Shown piece after piece: positions 53,718 to 62,820 of a stretch of DNA of 64,000 nt. Numbering within the stretch: position 1 is the stretch's first letter; every line of letters starts with the position of its first letter. Under the pieces are notes generated by a model, which was given only the letters and a program-made list of their open reading frames with translations, made no database searches and was not told the DNA's origin. Source of the stretch: CAVORB01 sp963736235. Its GTDB lineage: Bacteria > Pseudomonadota > Gammaproteobacteria > Chromatiales > Chromatiaceae. Location: contig CAVTOR010000005.1 in assembly GCA_963736235.1 (NCBI GenBank), positions 483,143-547,142 on the forward strand, given 5' to 3'. The translations under genes and the position numbers were made by a program.

Positions 53718-55289
53718 TCACTCGGCGCGGATGTCCGCCTCCAGCACCCCGTGACGGGCGAATAGGGCGATCAGGTCGCGGGTTGCCGATCGGGTCCGCT
53801 CCAGCAGGCGTTCGCGACTCCACGTGCGCGGCTGCACGCCCTTCGGCGGCACCAGATCACCCGACTGGAGATCCGCCACCAGTTGCGCCACCAATTGATC
53901 TTCCGTCAGAGAGCCGTTCAGGCGGGTGATCAGGCGCGCGGCGAAGGCATCGAGGTCGAGGTTGCCGTGGTGGAGCGTTGCGATACGTTGCTGGCCGGCC
54001 TCCACCTGCGCCCGTGCCAGGCGGCTGACACATGCCCGTGTCCCTCGCGGCGGCCGCACGCGTAGCGGGTCCGGCCGGGCGATGACCGCGCGATGGGCGA
54101 ACAGACTGAATAGCTCAGCCAGGCACTCGTTGACCTGGGTCGCCAGGGCGCCGCCGCCCGCTGCCGCGACTTGCGCCGCCGCCTCGGGCATCAGCTCGTC
54201 GAGCGGCAGGCAATCGGGGTAATGCGCCGCGAGCCCGAGCAATAGGGCCTTGGTGAGCGGGTGCGAGACATCCAGGGTCGTGCCGTTTCCGGCGACGAAT
54301 GGTGTCGGCCTGGCGCGGCGCAGATCGGGCTTCTTCGCTGGCCGCAGGTCCGCGCCGAACGCCAGCGTGGCAAAGCGGTCGAGGTCGATCTCGTCCTCGA
54401 GCGCGGCGTCGGCGCGGCATAGCAGGCTCTGGCGGAAGTTGCGGTTGGTCACGAAATCCAGCCACTGCTCGAGCTCGATCCCGTCATCGATATCCGCGAG
54501 CGACCGTTCGATCTCACCGCCATAGGTCGAGGGGAAGAGGGTCCTCAGCTCCGTGTCGCACAGGTACCGCAGGCCGTGGCGTTCACTATCGGCTACGAAG
54601 TCGGTGAACAGGAATGCCTGATTGTGCTCCGCCAGATACTCGAACAGCAGGTAGCTCGGGTGGGCGTCGCGCAGACTGGCGATCTCCTCCTTGAGGTAGC
54701 GCCCGCTGAGTGCCCCCAGCTTGTCGACGGCCGTCCCCAGGCGGGTCAAGGCGGCTTCCGCGGCGCGCAGCTTTGCGGATGGCGTGTCCGCCTCCCGGCT
54801 GGCATAGAGCAGGATGTCCCGGAGCATGCCGCGCATACGCCAACCCGGCAGGGCGTTGTAGCTGACGTAGAACAGGCCGTTTGGGGCCAGCAACCGGCCG
54901 GCGAGCCCAAGCAGATGCGCCCGCACCTCGGCGGGGACCCAGGAGTAGACGCCGTGGGCGATGATGTAGTCGAACTCTCCGAGGTCTTCTCCCAGGGCCA
55001 GGATGTCGCCCTGGCGAAGATCGACGTTTGCGAGCTCGAGGCGCCGCGTGAGCGCCAGCCCTTCGTCGATCTGGGACCGGGAAAGATCTACGCCGACGAA
55101 GCGCGCTCCGGGAAGGTGCCAAGCCATCGGGATGAGGTTACCGCCCGAGGCGCATCCAAGCTCGAGCACCCGGCAGTTCCCCGGATCAGGGGTATCGAGG
55201 CCGAACAACCTGCCCAGTACCGCCAGGTGACCGGGGTGCGTTTCAGGGAAGGCGATGCTCTCGTAGGGCAGGATGTCGTAGGGGTCCAT
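53718..55289 (-). CDS. Class I SAM-dependent methyltransferase with methyltransferase-regulatory domain
   Basis: The protein has 523 aa. The SAM-binding domain (about 35-150) has VLELGCASGGNLIPMA (motif I) and GVDLS (motif II), with IIAHGVYSWVP following. A regulatory domain (about 210-300) includes EYLAEHNQAFLFTDFV. A C-terminal helical region (about 320-520) is of unknown role. Proteins of this layout, with a PF10119-type regulatory domain, are described as putative protein-lysine methyltransferases, but no substrate is evident here. The gene is transcribed alone. Confidence 0.82.
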   Translation of the reverse strand: MDPYDILPYESIAFPETHPGHLAVLGRLFGLDTPDPGNCRVLELGCASGGNLIPMAWHLPGARFVGVDLSRSQIDEGLALTRRLELANVDLRQGDILALGEDLGEFDYIIAHGVYSWVPAEVRAHLLGLAGRLLAPNGLFYVSYNALPGWRMRGMLRDILLYASREADTPSAKLRAAEAALTRLGTAVDKLGALSGRYLKEEIASLRDAHPSYLLFEYLAEHNQAFLFTDFVADSERHGLRYLCDTELRTLFPSTYGGEIERSLADIDDGIELEQWLDFVTNRNFRQSLLCRADAALEDEIDLDRFATLAFGADLRPAKKPDLRRARPTPFVAGNGTTLDVSHPLTKALLLGLAAHYPDCLPLDELMPEAAAQVAAAGGGALATQVNECLAELFSLFAHRAVIARPDPLRVRPPRGTRACVSRLARAQVEAGQQRIATLHHGNLDLDAFAARLITRLNGSLTEDQLVAQLVADLQSGDLVPPKGVQPRTWSRERLLERTRSATRDLIALFARHGVLEADIRAE

Positions 55290-55397
55290 TGCGTTGTCCG
55301 GCGCGGGGAGACGGGCGGATTGTGCCTGAGCCGGACCAGTGCGTGAAGTGCTCGGCGGCGACTGGCCCCGTCGCCGCCGTTTCCGTTCGGTGGGCCC

Positions 55398-55853
55398 TTA
55401 GTGGGCCGCCGTCTCCGCGAGCCCGGCAAGCGCGCCGCTCACCTTTTCGACCACCGGCTCGCAACCCGTGAGTTCGTGGCGCTCGGCGAGCCAGGTGGGG
55501 TCGTTGTAGCTCACGCGAACTACGCCCTCGCTGTCCTGCCAGATGAGCGCCTTCAGCGGCAGGTCGATCGCCACCGTTGGTCCGCATTTCATCAGGGCGG
55601 TACCGATCTTAGGGTTGCCGAAGATCACGAGCTCGGTCGGTGGCACGGACATGCCGACGGATTGCGCGCCGGCCGCGTGATCGATGCGGTTGAAGACCTT
55701 GAGTCCCTTCTCTTCGGCGGCGGCCACGAACTTTTCTGTGGTGGTGGGTACGTCGTGTGTGCTCTCGACCGAGATCAGGCCGGCGACCTCCTGCGCATGT
55801 GCTGCGAAGACTGTCAACCCGAATAGCAGAAAGAGCGTGGTGATTCGTCTCAT
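55398..55853 (-). CDS. DUF302 periplasmic protein
   Basis: This 151-aa protein has a signal peptide (ITTLFLLFGLTVFAAHA). The DUF302 core follows: STHDVPTTTEKFVAAAEEKGLKVFNRIDHAAGAQSVG, then LVIFGNPKIGTALM and IDLPLKALIWQDSEG. The family is common beside sulfur and redox genes; its biochemical role is unknown. The start at 55853 follows GGAGATACCACCC. Confidence 0.88.
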   Translation of the reverse strand: MRRITTLFLLFGLTVFAAHAQEVAGLISVESTHDVPTTTEKFVAAAEEKGLKVFNRIDHAAGAQSVGMSVPPTELVIFGNPKIGTALMKCGPTVAIDLPLKALIWQDSEGVVRVSYNDPTWLAERHELTGCEPVVEKVSGALAGLAETAAH

Positions 55854-56427
55854 GGGTGGTATCTCCTTGGTGGTGGGAATCATTGCCGGGAAGCGGAGAA
55901 CCCCAGGAAAGGGGTCGCCTCGCGTCCCTGCCGGCATTGCAAGGCCCCGGATCGGCTGTCCTGTAAGCGAGCCGGTGGAATACGCGATCCGCAGGGGGAT
56001 GGTAAGCAGATGGATTGCGATTTAGCAACGATTCCGTTAGCCGCCGAGCGGCGGAACGTGGATAGCCCGAAATTGCCTCGGGCAGGGGCCGTCCTGGGTG
56101 GTGGCGTAGGGGTGGGAGTTCGTCTTTCTCGGTGGGTTCGGGTCCCCTGACCGGTCGGACGATCGCGATAAGGGCCGGGTCCGTGAGTCTGCGCGGTCCA
56201 GGATCGCATGAGGCGGATCGCTTCTCCCCGCATCTAGGCAGAGAAGCTACGGATGCAAGGTTTTACATTCACCATGCTTGTAATAAGGAATTTTCGAGCC
56301 AGACTTAAATCGAGGAGGTCGGCGCGATGTCCCTTGAAGGGTCGTTTCTGTCTGGGGGCAGCGTTTGCTTCCGGGAGGTAGCATTCAGTCCATCGGAAAT
56401 TCCGGGTGTCAGCCCGGGAGGACGTCA
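55854..56427. other. Divergent intergenic region between DUF302 and cytochrome c genes
   Basis: These 574 bases show no convincing gene in either direction. A short GC hairpin (GCCGCCGAGCGGC) lies near 56040-56052. The part at 56235-56310 is AT-richer and probably holds the cytochrome promoter. I see no repeat copy here. Confidence 0.4.
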
Positions 56428-56847
56428 ATGAAACCCTTGAGAACCGCTACGATCCTGCTTTCTGCTGCAACGATAGCTGCGGTCGGGATCGCTTTCGCTG
56501 AAGGAGACGTTGAACTCGGAAAACAAGAGTACGATACGAGGTGCGCGGGTTGCCACGGACCCGCAGGGAAAGGGGATGGTCCGCAGGTCAAAGAGTTGAA
56601 AGCCGGAAGCTCGGATATAACGGCGCTGGCGAGGATTAACGGCGGAGAATTCCCGACGGCACAGGTTCTGTCCGTGCTGGATGGCCGATCAGAGGTGCAG
56701 GCCCATGGGCCGCGTGAGATGCCTCTGTGGGGGGATGTCTATCTTGCCGAAGGACCCGCGGATCAACTGCCGAAAGATCGCGAAGGTTACGTCAACGACC
56801 ATCTGCGGGCGTTGATTGCTTACCTGGATACCCTTCAGGAGAGATGA
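56428..56847 (+). CDS. Periplasmic monohaem cytochrome c
   Basis: This 139-aa protein has a signal peptide (MKPLRTATILLSAATIAAVGIAFA). The haem site is CAGCH in YDTRCAGCHGPAGKGDG, typical of class I cytochromes. A likely axial Met follows in HGPREMPLWGDVY. The C-terminal helix is HLRALIAYLDTLQER. It would be a soluble electron carrier. The start is chosen at the ATG after GGGAGGA. Confidence 0.88.
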   Translation: MKPLRTATILLSAATIAAVGIAFAEGDVELGKQEYDTRCAGCHGPAGKGDGPQVKELKAGSSDITALARINGGEFPTAQVLSVLDGRSEVQAHGPREMPLWGDVYLAEGPADQLPKDREGYVNDHLRALIAYLDTLQER

Positions 56848-56907
56848 CCTGGCCCCGCAAGCGCGAATCTGGCAGCACTGATCCCGTCCAAACGGCGGAA
56901 TAGCCGA

Positions 56908-56932
56908 CCCCGGCCCTCAAGCCGGGGTTTTC
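56908..56932 (+). terminator. Rho-independent terminator after cytochrome c gene
   Basis: CCCCGGC (56908-56914) pairs with GCCGGGG (56921-56927) and is followed by TTTT. It lies between convergent genes and may serve both. Confidence 0.7.
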
Positions 56933-56947
56933 CGTAGACCCCTATCG

Positions 56948-57575
56948 TTACCAGTAGGCGAACAGCTGGTCGCCCTCGACCTTGTGATCGAACTCCCGCA
57001 ACGGGCGGTTGCCGATCTCCACGCACTCCCCGGTCTCGACGTCGAAGGCCCAGTGGTGCTTGGGGCAGGTGAGCCTGTGGCCATCCAGGGCCAGATGCGG
57101 AATGTCGGTCACCTGGTGGGGGCAGCGCGAGTCGAAGACCTTGATCAGGTCGCCCTTGCGGTAGACGAAGAGATGCCGGCCGTCGGACTCGATGAAGGTG
57201 ATTTCGCCGTCGGTCATTTGCTCGAGAGCGCCGACTTGGTGCCAGACGGGGTCTGCGTCCAGGTTCTCGGGACGGAACTCGGGAATGTCCATCTCGAGCA
57301 GGATGTCGGTGGCCCACACGATCTTGGCCAGGCCGAGCACCGGAAAGGCCATCAGCAGGGCGTCGATCACCTCCTGTGGGGCTGGCGCCGTTACGCAGCG
57401 CCCTGGTGAGGTACTGCCTGAAGCCGGGCTCCGTCTGGACGGCGACCTTGGTGATCACGGAGATCAGGTCGCGGGTGCGGGTGTCGAGGTGGTCCCCTGC
57501 CTTCTTCAGGAACTTGAAGTAGGCGCCCATGGCATCAGGGCGGACCTTGACCAGGTAATTCAATGCGTCGCTCAT
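56948..57575 (-). CDS. Fusion of an AhpD/carboxymuconolactone-decarboxylase-like domain with a Rieske [2Fe-2S] domain (one frameshift)
   Basis: The N-terminal domain (about 85 aa) reads MSDALNYLVKVRPDAMGAYFKFLKKA and RDLISVITKVAVQTEPGFRQYLTRALRNGASPQEVIDALLMAFPVLG, the last part restored by removing one C near 57390. It looks like the AhpD/CMD helical fold, but no Cys-x2-Cys pair is present. The C-terminal domain carries Rieske ligands SRCPHQVTD and LTCPKHHWAFD. The two Rieske motifs are spaced as in Rieske ferredoxins. A role as a small redox protein is inferred. It lies convergent to a cytochrome c gene. The restored reading frame passes without gap through both domains. Confidence 0.78.
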
Positions 57576-57728
57576 GAGGGTCTCCTGCTGAACTGGCTGC
57601 GGACGACGGCCCCGGCTCTTTTGGCGGGGCGCGGCTGCTATTTTCCACCATGCCGGGCCGGCGCTCGACCGGCACAGATCAGCAAAACCCGTTTTCCGCG
57701 GGGAGTCCTCCAACCCCGCGCCGGCAGA

Positions 57729-58584
57729 TCACGCGATGAGCTCGTCGAGCTTGGTCTCGAAGAATCTTCGCCAGCTTCTTGTAGCCGTCGTCGTTCGGGT
57801 GGATCTCGTTCTGCCAGTCCGGACTCGAGCCCGTCTCCTCGAGCTTGGCGCGCTTGAGGGTGCCGCGGGTGTCCAGCACGTGGAAGTTCTTGATGCGGTT
57901 CTGGCCCTTCTGGAGTGACAGGATTCCCTCGGCCAACCGGTCGATCAGGTAATCCGCGACCGGCACCCAATCCGGTTGCGGCACTTGGGCGCCCTTCAGG
58001 GCCGGGTAGAGCCAGGGGCCGAGGCTGAGGAAAAAGAACCGTGCGGGCGAGTCCCGCGGTGTGGCGTAGTCGTATGTATGGGTGATCATCGGCGCCTGCT
58101 TGTATCGACTGCCGTAGCTGGCGCGCAGCTCGGCGAGACGCCGGTAACCGCCCTGGACCTCGTCGATCAGCTTCTGCAACCGTTCTTGGTCGCAGTAGTC
58201 CGCCGGACCGCCAATCGCGGCGGCATTCCGGCGCGGTTGCGGGATCAAGATGTCGTCGGCCTCGTCGATCAGGTCATTGCCTCCGCCGCTCAGTAGAATC
58301 GCCTTCCAGTTGCAGCCTGGAGTCGTCAGCGCTTCGCGAAAGTTGCGGTTCTTCGCGAGCTCGGAAATGTGAACGATGGTGTCGCCTGGGAAGGCACAGC
58401 TGGCGATCTGCGTGATCTTGCGGAACCTGAGCGCGAACAGAAGGTTGTAGGCAGGAAATCCACTCATCGAAAACCACGAGTCTCCCTCGGCCAGCAACCG
58501 CTGTCCGGGAAAGCTCGGAAGCCCTCTGCCCGAGTGGACGTCAGCCCAAGGGATCACCTCCGGCCTGTGTTTTCCTCTTGCCAT
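57729..58584 (-). CDS. SGNH/GDSL-type hydrolase (3'-end frameshift in sequence)
   Basis: This is about 284 aa. Block I LAEGDSWFSMSG, an oxyanion-type GGGNDLID, and the catalytic DxxH block as EIHPNDDGYKKLAKI are visible, so the Ser/Asp/His set of SGNH hydrolases is present. No signal peptide is seen. Near the end one extra T (about 57757) shifts the frame; removing it gives a conserved-looking end, KIFETKLDELIA, and a stop at 57729. The substrate (ester or lipid) is unknown. Confidence 0.75.
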
Positions 58585-58650
58585 GTCTTCCTCCGAATGA
58601 TGATGTCGACGTGCCGCAAGCCAGGTTCCTGAAAGGTCTTGCTAAAACTT

Positions 58651-58761
58651 TCTCCCAAGTCGGTTCCTACGAAAGGCTTCATTTTCAATCGCTCACGCGC
58701 TCGAAAATAACGTCACATCCGTCTGCCGCGGAAGGCGCTGAATTGACCAGTGTTTTCCGAG
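58651..58761 (+). repeat. Palindromic intergenic repeat (MITE-like), copy 4, left end missing
   Basis: It keeps the hairpin ATTTTCAATCGC...GCTCGAAAAT, the block CGTCACATCCGTCTGCCGCGG, and the right end GCTGAATTGACCAGTGTTTTCC. The left terminal repeat is not recognisable. It lies upstream of the SGNH hydrolase start. Confidence 0.65.
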
Positions 58762-58767
58762 TGGACC

Positions 58768-59016
58768 TTAGATTGCCTTTACCGGTTGGTGGTCGGGTGG
58801 TGCCAAGACGGCTAGGAAGATTCGCGCTTTTCGACGTCGAATTTTCCCCAGAAGGGGTGATGTCCGGCGAAGATGTTCCGCATACCTGCTTGGATGTTGC
58901 GGCTGGAACACCGTTGCGAACTTCACCTCAAAGCCGGCAACCGCGTCGTCCAGCTCCGAAATCAGAATCAAGTCGAGCAGGTCCGTAATCGTTATCCGAC
59001 GGCAGTATGCAGACAC
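58768..59016 (-). CDS. Possible small hypothetical protein or gene remnant
   Basis: An open frame of 82 codons reading ...DLLDLILISELDDAVAGFEVKFATVFQPQHPSRYAEHL and ending in a basic part. No RBS or recognised domain is seen. Its position inside a repeat-rich, gene-poor island makes a remnant as likely as a gene. Confidence 0.2.
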   Translation of the reverse strand: MSAYCRRITITDLLDLILISELDDAVAGFEVKFATVFQPQHPSRYAEHLRRTSPLLGKIRRRKARIFLAVLAPPDHQPVKAI

Positions 59017-59132
59017 CAGGGGCCCAGAAGCTGAGCCCCGTTAATTGTCAGGTGATCGGTGATCGCTCGGCAGCGATCAAGATACCGGCGCCAGGGCCGG
59101 GTTTGCGCTCAGGTTTAACTCTGTGGGCCGAC

Positions 59133-59537
59133 TTACGCCACTCGTTGTAGATGAGATGATTTGAACTCTTCACGCTGTGCCTTATCGGCCGGGTCATACC
59201 CAGCTGCCTCCATCTTCTCTCGCAGCCAGCCTGGGAGCGGGCCGCGCGAATAGCTGTGGGCGGGGTTTTCGGGATCGACATAACGGACGTATTCGGCGGA
59301 GCGCGTGCGCTTTGACGCCGTTTTCTTTCTCTTCGCCAGTAAAGAGACTACTTCGTCAACGTGAAAACCGCGTTCCGTGATTCTCTCGCCAATCTCCTTG
59401 GCGAAGTCGGACAGCTCGAGCGTACGCCGCTGCTTTAGCGCAGTTTCGAGCTTCTTACGATCTGCTTCTATCTGCTCCAGCTGACTCTTGATTTGCTCGC
59501 TTGTCAGCTCTTCGGATTCCTGTTTCTTTCTTGCCAT
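59133..59537 (-). CDS. H-NS-family nucleoid-associated protein
   Basis: The protein has 134 aa. An N-terminal coiled coil (about 8-40: EELTSEQIKSQLEQIEADRKKLETALKQRR) would serve for oligomerisation. A basic linker follows (KRKKTASKRTRS), then a C-terminal DNA-binding-like domain YVDPENPAHSYSRGPLPGWLREKM, which parallels the H-NS YxxPENPxxTWSGRGRxPxWL pattern with changes. H-NS-type proteins silence AT-rich, foreign DNA. The start at 59537 follows GGAGCTTCCGA. It lies between two repeat copies in an AT-richer island. Confidence 0.65.
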   Translation of the reverse strand: MARKKQESEELTSEQIKSQLEQIEADRKKLETALKQRRTLELSDFAKEIGERITERGFHVDEVVSLLAKRKKTASKRTRSAEYVRYVDPENPAHSYSRGPLPGWLREKMEAAGYDPADKAQREEFKSSHLQRVA

Positions 59538-59628
59538 TCGGAAGCTCCAAGTTGTTGTTATCAAAATTGCCGCAGCTATTTTAGCGATTGACGAGAGGCA
59601 ATGCCAACTATAAAGAAAAGCAAGCGCG

Positions 59629-59721
59629 CTAAGGAGACGCGGATGATTGGCCTTCCTGACCAACATCAGCCTCACCTCCATGCGCCGCGCAAAGCGCTGA
59701 ATTGATCAGCGTTTTCCTAAG
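59629..59721 (+). repeat. Palindromic intergenic repeat (MITE-like), copy 5, internally deleted
   Basis: This 93-bp copy keeps both terminal inverted repeats (CTAAGGAGACGCGGATGATT at left; TGATCAGCGTTTTCCTAAG at right), CTTCCTGACCAACATCAGC and CCATGCGCCGCGCAAAGCGC. It lacks both internal hairpins. Such a short internally deleted form with intact ends is typical of non-autonomous transposable elements. Confidence 0.75.
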
Positions 59722-59759
59722 CCCTAGCATACGGTTCGTATCCGAGCAAGGTCACCGAA

Positions 59760-60250
59760 TCAACCAGGCTTCGAGACTGCGGCTTGGAGCAATTCCGGCC
59801 CGTCGTCTCGCGAGCTATGCACCTCATGGGAAATGGCATGCATCTTTCGCCTGCGCTGTTCCGATGTGCGCCAGCATCGTCGATAACGCTTTCGCGTCCT
59901 GGTTGTCGGGACGGAGCCCGCGTCCATAGCTCTTACGTGCAAACACGAGGGGCATGGGTTATGGATCCGAGGCAATAACCCGTTCGCTCAGGTGACGATG
60001 ATGGTGCGGGAGTCGATCGGCACTCCGCCATTGCGACTACACCTCTCCCGCAATGTCGCCGTGGCAAAATACAAACTGTCTTCGCGATGGATGAGAGGTG
60101 GGATCTCTTCGCTTTGCCCGGGTTCCATTCATAGAAGCTCGTGGTCGGGATCACGTATCTCCGGCGTTCAAGCGTATTTCGATAAGCCGGCCTCAACTTC
60201 ACCGTTTCGCAGGGGCTATCCCGGGTGTTGACCGTCAAGTCTGGGGAGAT
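59760..60250 (-). pseudogene. Decayed SRAP-domain (YedK/HMCES-like) gene
   Basis: On the minus strand recognisable SRAP pieces appear in order but in two frames: CETVKLRPAYRNTLERRRYVIPTTSFYEWN, then IPPLIHREDSLYFA, then TIIVT, an in-frame TGA, ANGLLPRIHN, and finally ISHEVHSSRDDGPELL. SRAP proteins cross-link to abasic sites in single-stranded DNA via the Cys2 amine; here the N-terminal MCGRF start is missing. With a missing start, a frameshift and a stop, it is a real pseudogene rather than a single sequencing error. It ends 39 bases from repeat copy 5. Confidence 0.65.
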
Positions 60251-60781
60251 TGGGTGAGGTTTTGTTAAACTGCGCTGGCTCATTTTTATCGCTGGTCGCT
60301 TTCGCGCTGCGACAGGGTTTTTCGTCGCCCAGTACCGTAAACGCACCCTGTCAATGGTCACTTTTTGCCGCCGACATGGGTGGCGAGCCATCGGTGTCAG
60401 GTCTTCGCCCCCGTTTTCTCTGATCATTGGGGCGAAGAGTAGATGGTCGCTGTCCTATGCCTGTGGGATGGCGTCGCGAATCGGCTGGTGTTGCTTGATG
60501 GTCATCTGGTTTAGGCGGGTCACGCGTCCGTCCGGCCGTTGGGCTTGATTCAGGTCGGTGTCCTGGTCGATGGTCGCCTAAACATTTGCTTGCAGTGTTG
60601 TGACCGTGTCAGGGAGCGCCCAGATTCGGAGACCAGGGGTTGCCCCTCGATCCCACTGCCGTGGCAGGCCGAAAGGCAGCGCCATGGGGGCGCGGCTCCT
60701 CCGTCTTGTACAATAGCGGCAGGGTTCGCCAGTCTTCGTCGGCGCTCCATGTCCGCGTGCCAATCCACTGTGGAGGTATCC
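60251..60781. other. Gene-poor region before ilvD
   Basis: A minus-strand frame continues to about 60427 (RENGGEDLTPMARHPC and following) but resembles nothing I recognise. On the plus strand TACAAT at 60709-60714 could be the -10 element of an ilvD promoter; the -35 region is not clear. A GGAGG precedes the ilvD start. Confidence 0.35.
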
Positions 60782-62635
60782 ATGCCCCGTTACCGCTCTC
60801 GCACTACCACCGAAGGCCGCAACATGGCCGGCGCCCGCGGCCCTTTGGCGGGCCACCGGCATGACGGACGAGGATTTCGTCAAGCCGATCATCGCGGTGG
60901 CCAATTCCTTCACCCAGTTCGTGCCTGGGCACGTCCACCTCAAGGATCTGGGCCAGCTGGTGGCGCGCGAGATCGAGGAGGCGGGCGGTGTCGCCAAGGA
61001 GTTCAACACCATCGCCGTCGACGACGGCATCGCCATGGGGCACGACGGCATGCTCTATTCCTTGCCGTCGCGGGAAATCATCGCCGACTCGGTCGAGTAC
61101 ATGGTGAACGCCCACTGCGCCGATGCCCTGGTGTGCATCTCGAACTGCGACAAGATCACCCCGGGCATGTTGATGGCGGCGATGCGGCTCAATATTCCGA
61201 CGGTGTTCGTCTCCGGCGGCCCGATGGAGGCGGGGAAGGTGCTCCGCGGAGGCCGCGAGCTGCATCTGGATCTGGTGGATGCCATGGTCGCGGCCGCGAG
61301 CACCGAGGAAAGCGACGCGGATGTCGCCGAGTACGAGCGGTCCGCCTGTCCGACCTGCGGCTCCTGCTCGGGGATGTTCACCGCCAACTCGATGAACTGC
61401 CTCACCGAGGCGCTCGGCCTCAGTCTGCCCGGCAACGGCTCGCTGCTGGCTACCCACGCCGACCGGCGAGGAGCTTTTCCTGGAGGCGGGACGATCGGTC
61501 GTCGAGATTGCCAAGCGCTATTACGATCAGGACGACGAGCGCGTCTTGCCGCGCGCGGTAGCCTGCTTCGAGGCGTTCGAGAATGCGATGAGCCTCGATA
61601 TCGCGATGGGCGGGTCGACCAACACCGTCCTGCACCTGCTCGCCGCTGCCCATGAGGCGGGCGTCGACTTCACGATGGACCGATATCGACCGGTTGAGCC
61701 GCAAGGTGCCCGAACCTGTGCAAGGTGGCGCCGGCGACGCAGAAGTACCACATGGAGGACGTGCACCGTGCCGGCGGCGTCATCGCGATCCTGGGCGAGC
61801 TGGACCGCGCAGGCTTGATTCACCGCGATGTCGCGGACTGTCCACAGCCCGACGCTGGCCGAGCCTTGACGCGCTGGGACGTCGTGCGCGGCGCCGAGGA
61901 GGAGGCCCGCGTCCGTTATCTCGCCGCGCCCGGCGGTGTACCCACGCAGGTGGCCTTCAGCCAGGACAGACGCTGGCCGGAGCTGGACCTCGACCGCTCC
62001 GAAGGGTGTATCCGTGACGTCGAGCATGCCTATAGCCGCGACGGCGGTCTCGCCGTGCTCTCCGGCAACCTCGCCGAGCACGGCTGCATCGTCAAGACGG
62101 CGGGCGTGGACGACTTCGATCCTGACCTTCACCGGCCCGGCCCGCGTCTTCGAGAGCCAGGACGAGGCGGTCAAGGCGATCCTCGGCGACGGGGTCAAGG
62201 AGGGGGACGTGGTGGTGATCCGCTACGAGGGACCGAAGGGCGGACCAGGCATGCAGGAGATGCTCTATCCCACCAGCTATCTCAAGTCCAAGGGGCTCGG
62301 CAAGGCGTGTGCGCTTGATCACGGACGGTCGCTTCTCCGGCGGCACCTCCGGTCTGTCGATCGGGCACGTATCACCGGAAGCGGCCGAGGGCGGGGTCAT
62401 CGGCCTGGTCGAGGAGGGCGACCGGATCGAGATCGACATCCCGCACCGCAGGATCAACCTGATGGTGTCGGAGGGTGAGCTTTCCGCGCGCCGCGCCGCG
62501 ATGGATGCGAAGGGAGCTGCCGCGTGGAAGCCAGCGAAACGCGAGCGGCGGGTGTCCGCTGCTTTGCAGGCTTATGCGGCACTCACCACCAGCGCGGCCC
62601 GGGGCGCGGTCAGAGATGTGTCTCAGCTGCGCTGA
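60782..62635 (+). CDS. ilvD: Dihydroxyacid dehydratase (many frameshifts in this sequence)
   Basis: The protein is continuous only across several frames. It starts MPRYRSRTTTEGRNMAGARALWRATGM, then GHVHLKDLGQLVAREIE, SNCDKITPGMLMAAMRLNIPTVFVSGGPMEAG, the Fe-S region CPTCGSCSGMFTANSMNCL, GGSTNTVLHLLAAAHEA, NGCIVK-like HGCIVKTAGVDD, GPKGGPGMQEMLYPTSYLK and TDGRFSGGTSGLSIGHVSPEAAEGG, ending at 62635. Shifts occur near 60839, 61463, 61682, 61709, 61835-61863 (a compensating pair), 62118 and 62314; most are single extra bases. It catalyses the penultimate step of Ile/Val/Leu and pantothenate synthesis. Every catalytic block is preserved, so this is probably a functional gene with read errors. Confidence 0.9.
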
Positions 62636-62820
62636 GAGGCGTGCCTCGCGCCGCGAAACCAGCCGCCGGGACAGCCTGTTCCGAGCTCCGATGACCTCTA
62701 TCGAACGATAGATCGTGCCGGGCCGCGTGTCTGTCTCTCGCCCGCGCGTGCTTTCAGTGAGAGTGCCCCCGGTCCTGGCTCATTAGGCCGGGCGCGGAGA
62801 TCTCTGCCGGTGATGTCGGA

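Noticed and set aside
58768..59537. Toxin-antitoxin pair
   Set aside because: The 134-aa protein fits the H-NS family and the 82-codon frame lacks an RBS and any toxin motif.
60354..60548. Small plus-strand frame upstream of ilvD
   Set aside because: No RBS, no recognisable domain and unusual composition; the region more likely holds remnants and the ilvD promoter.
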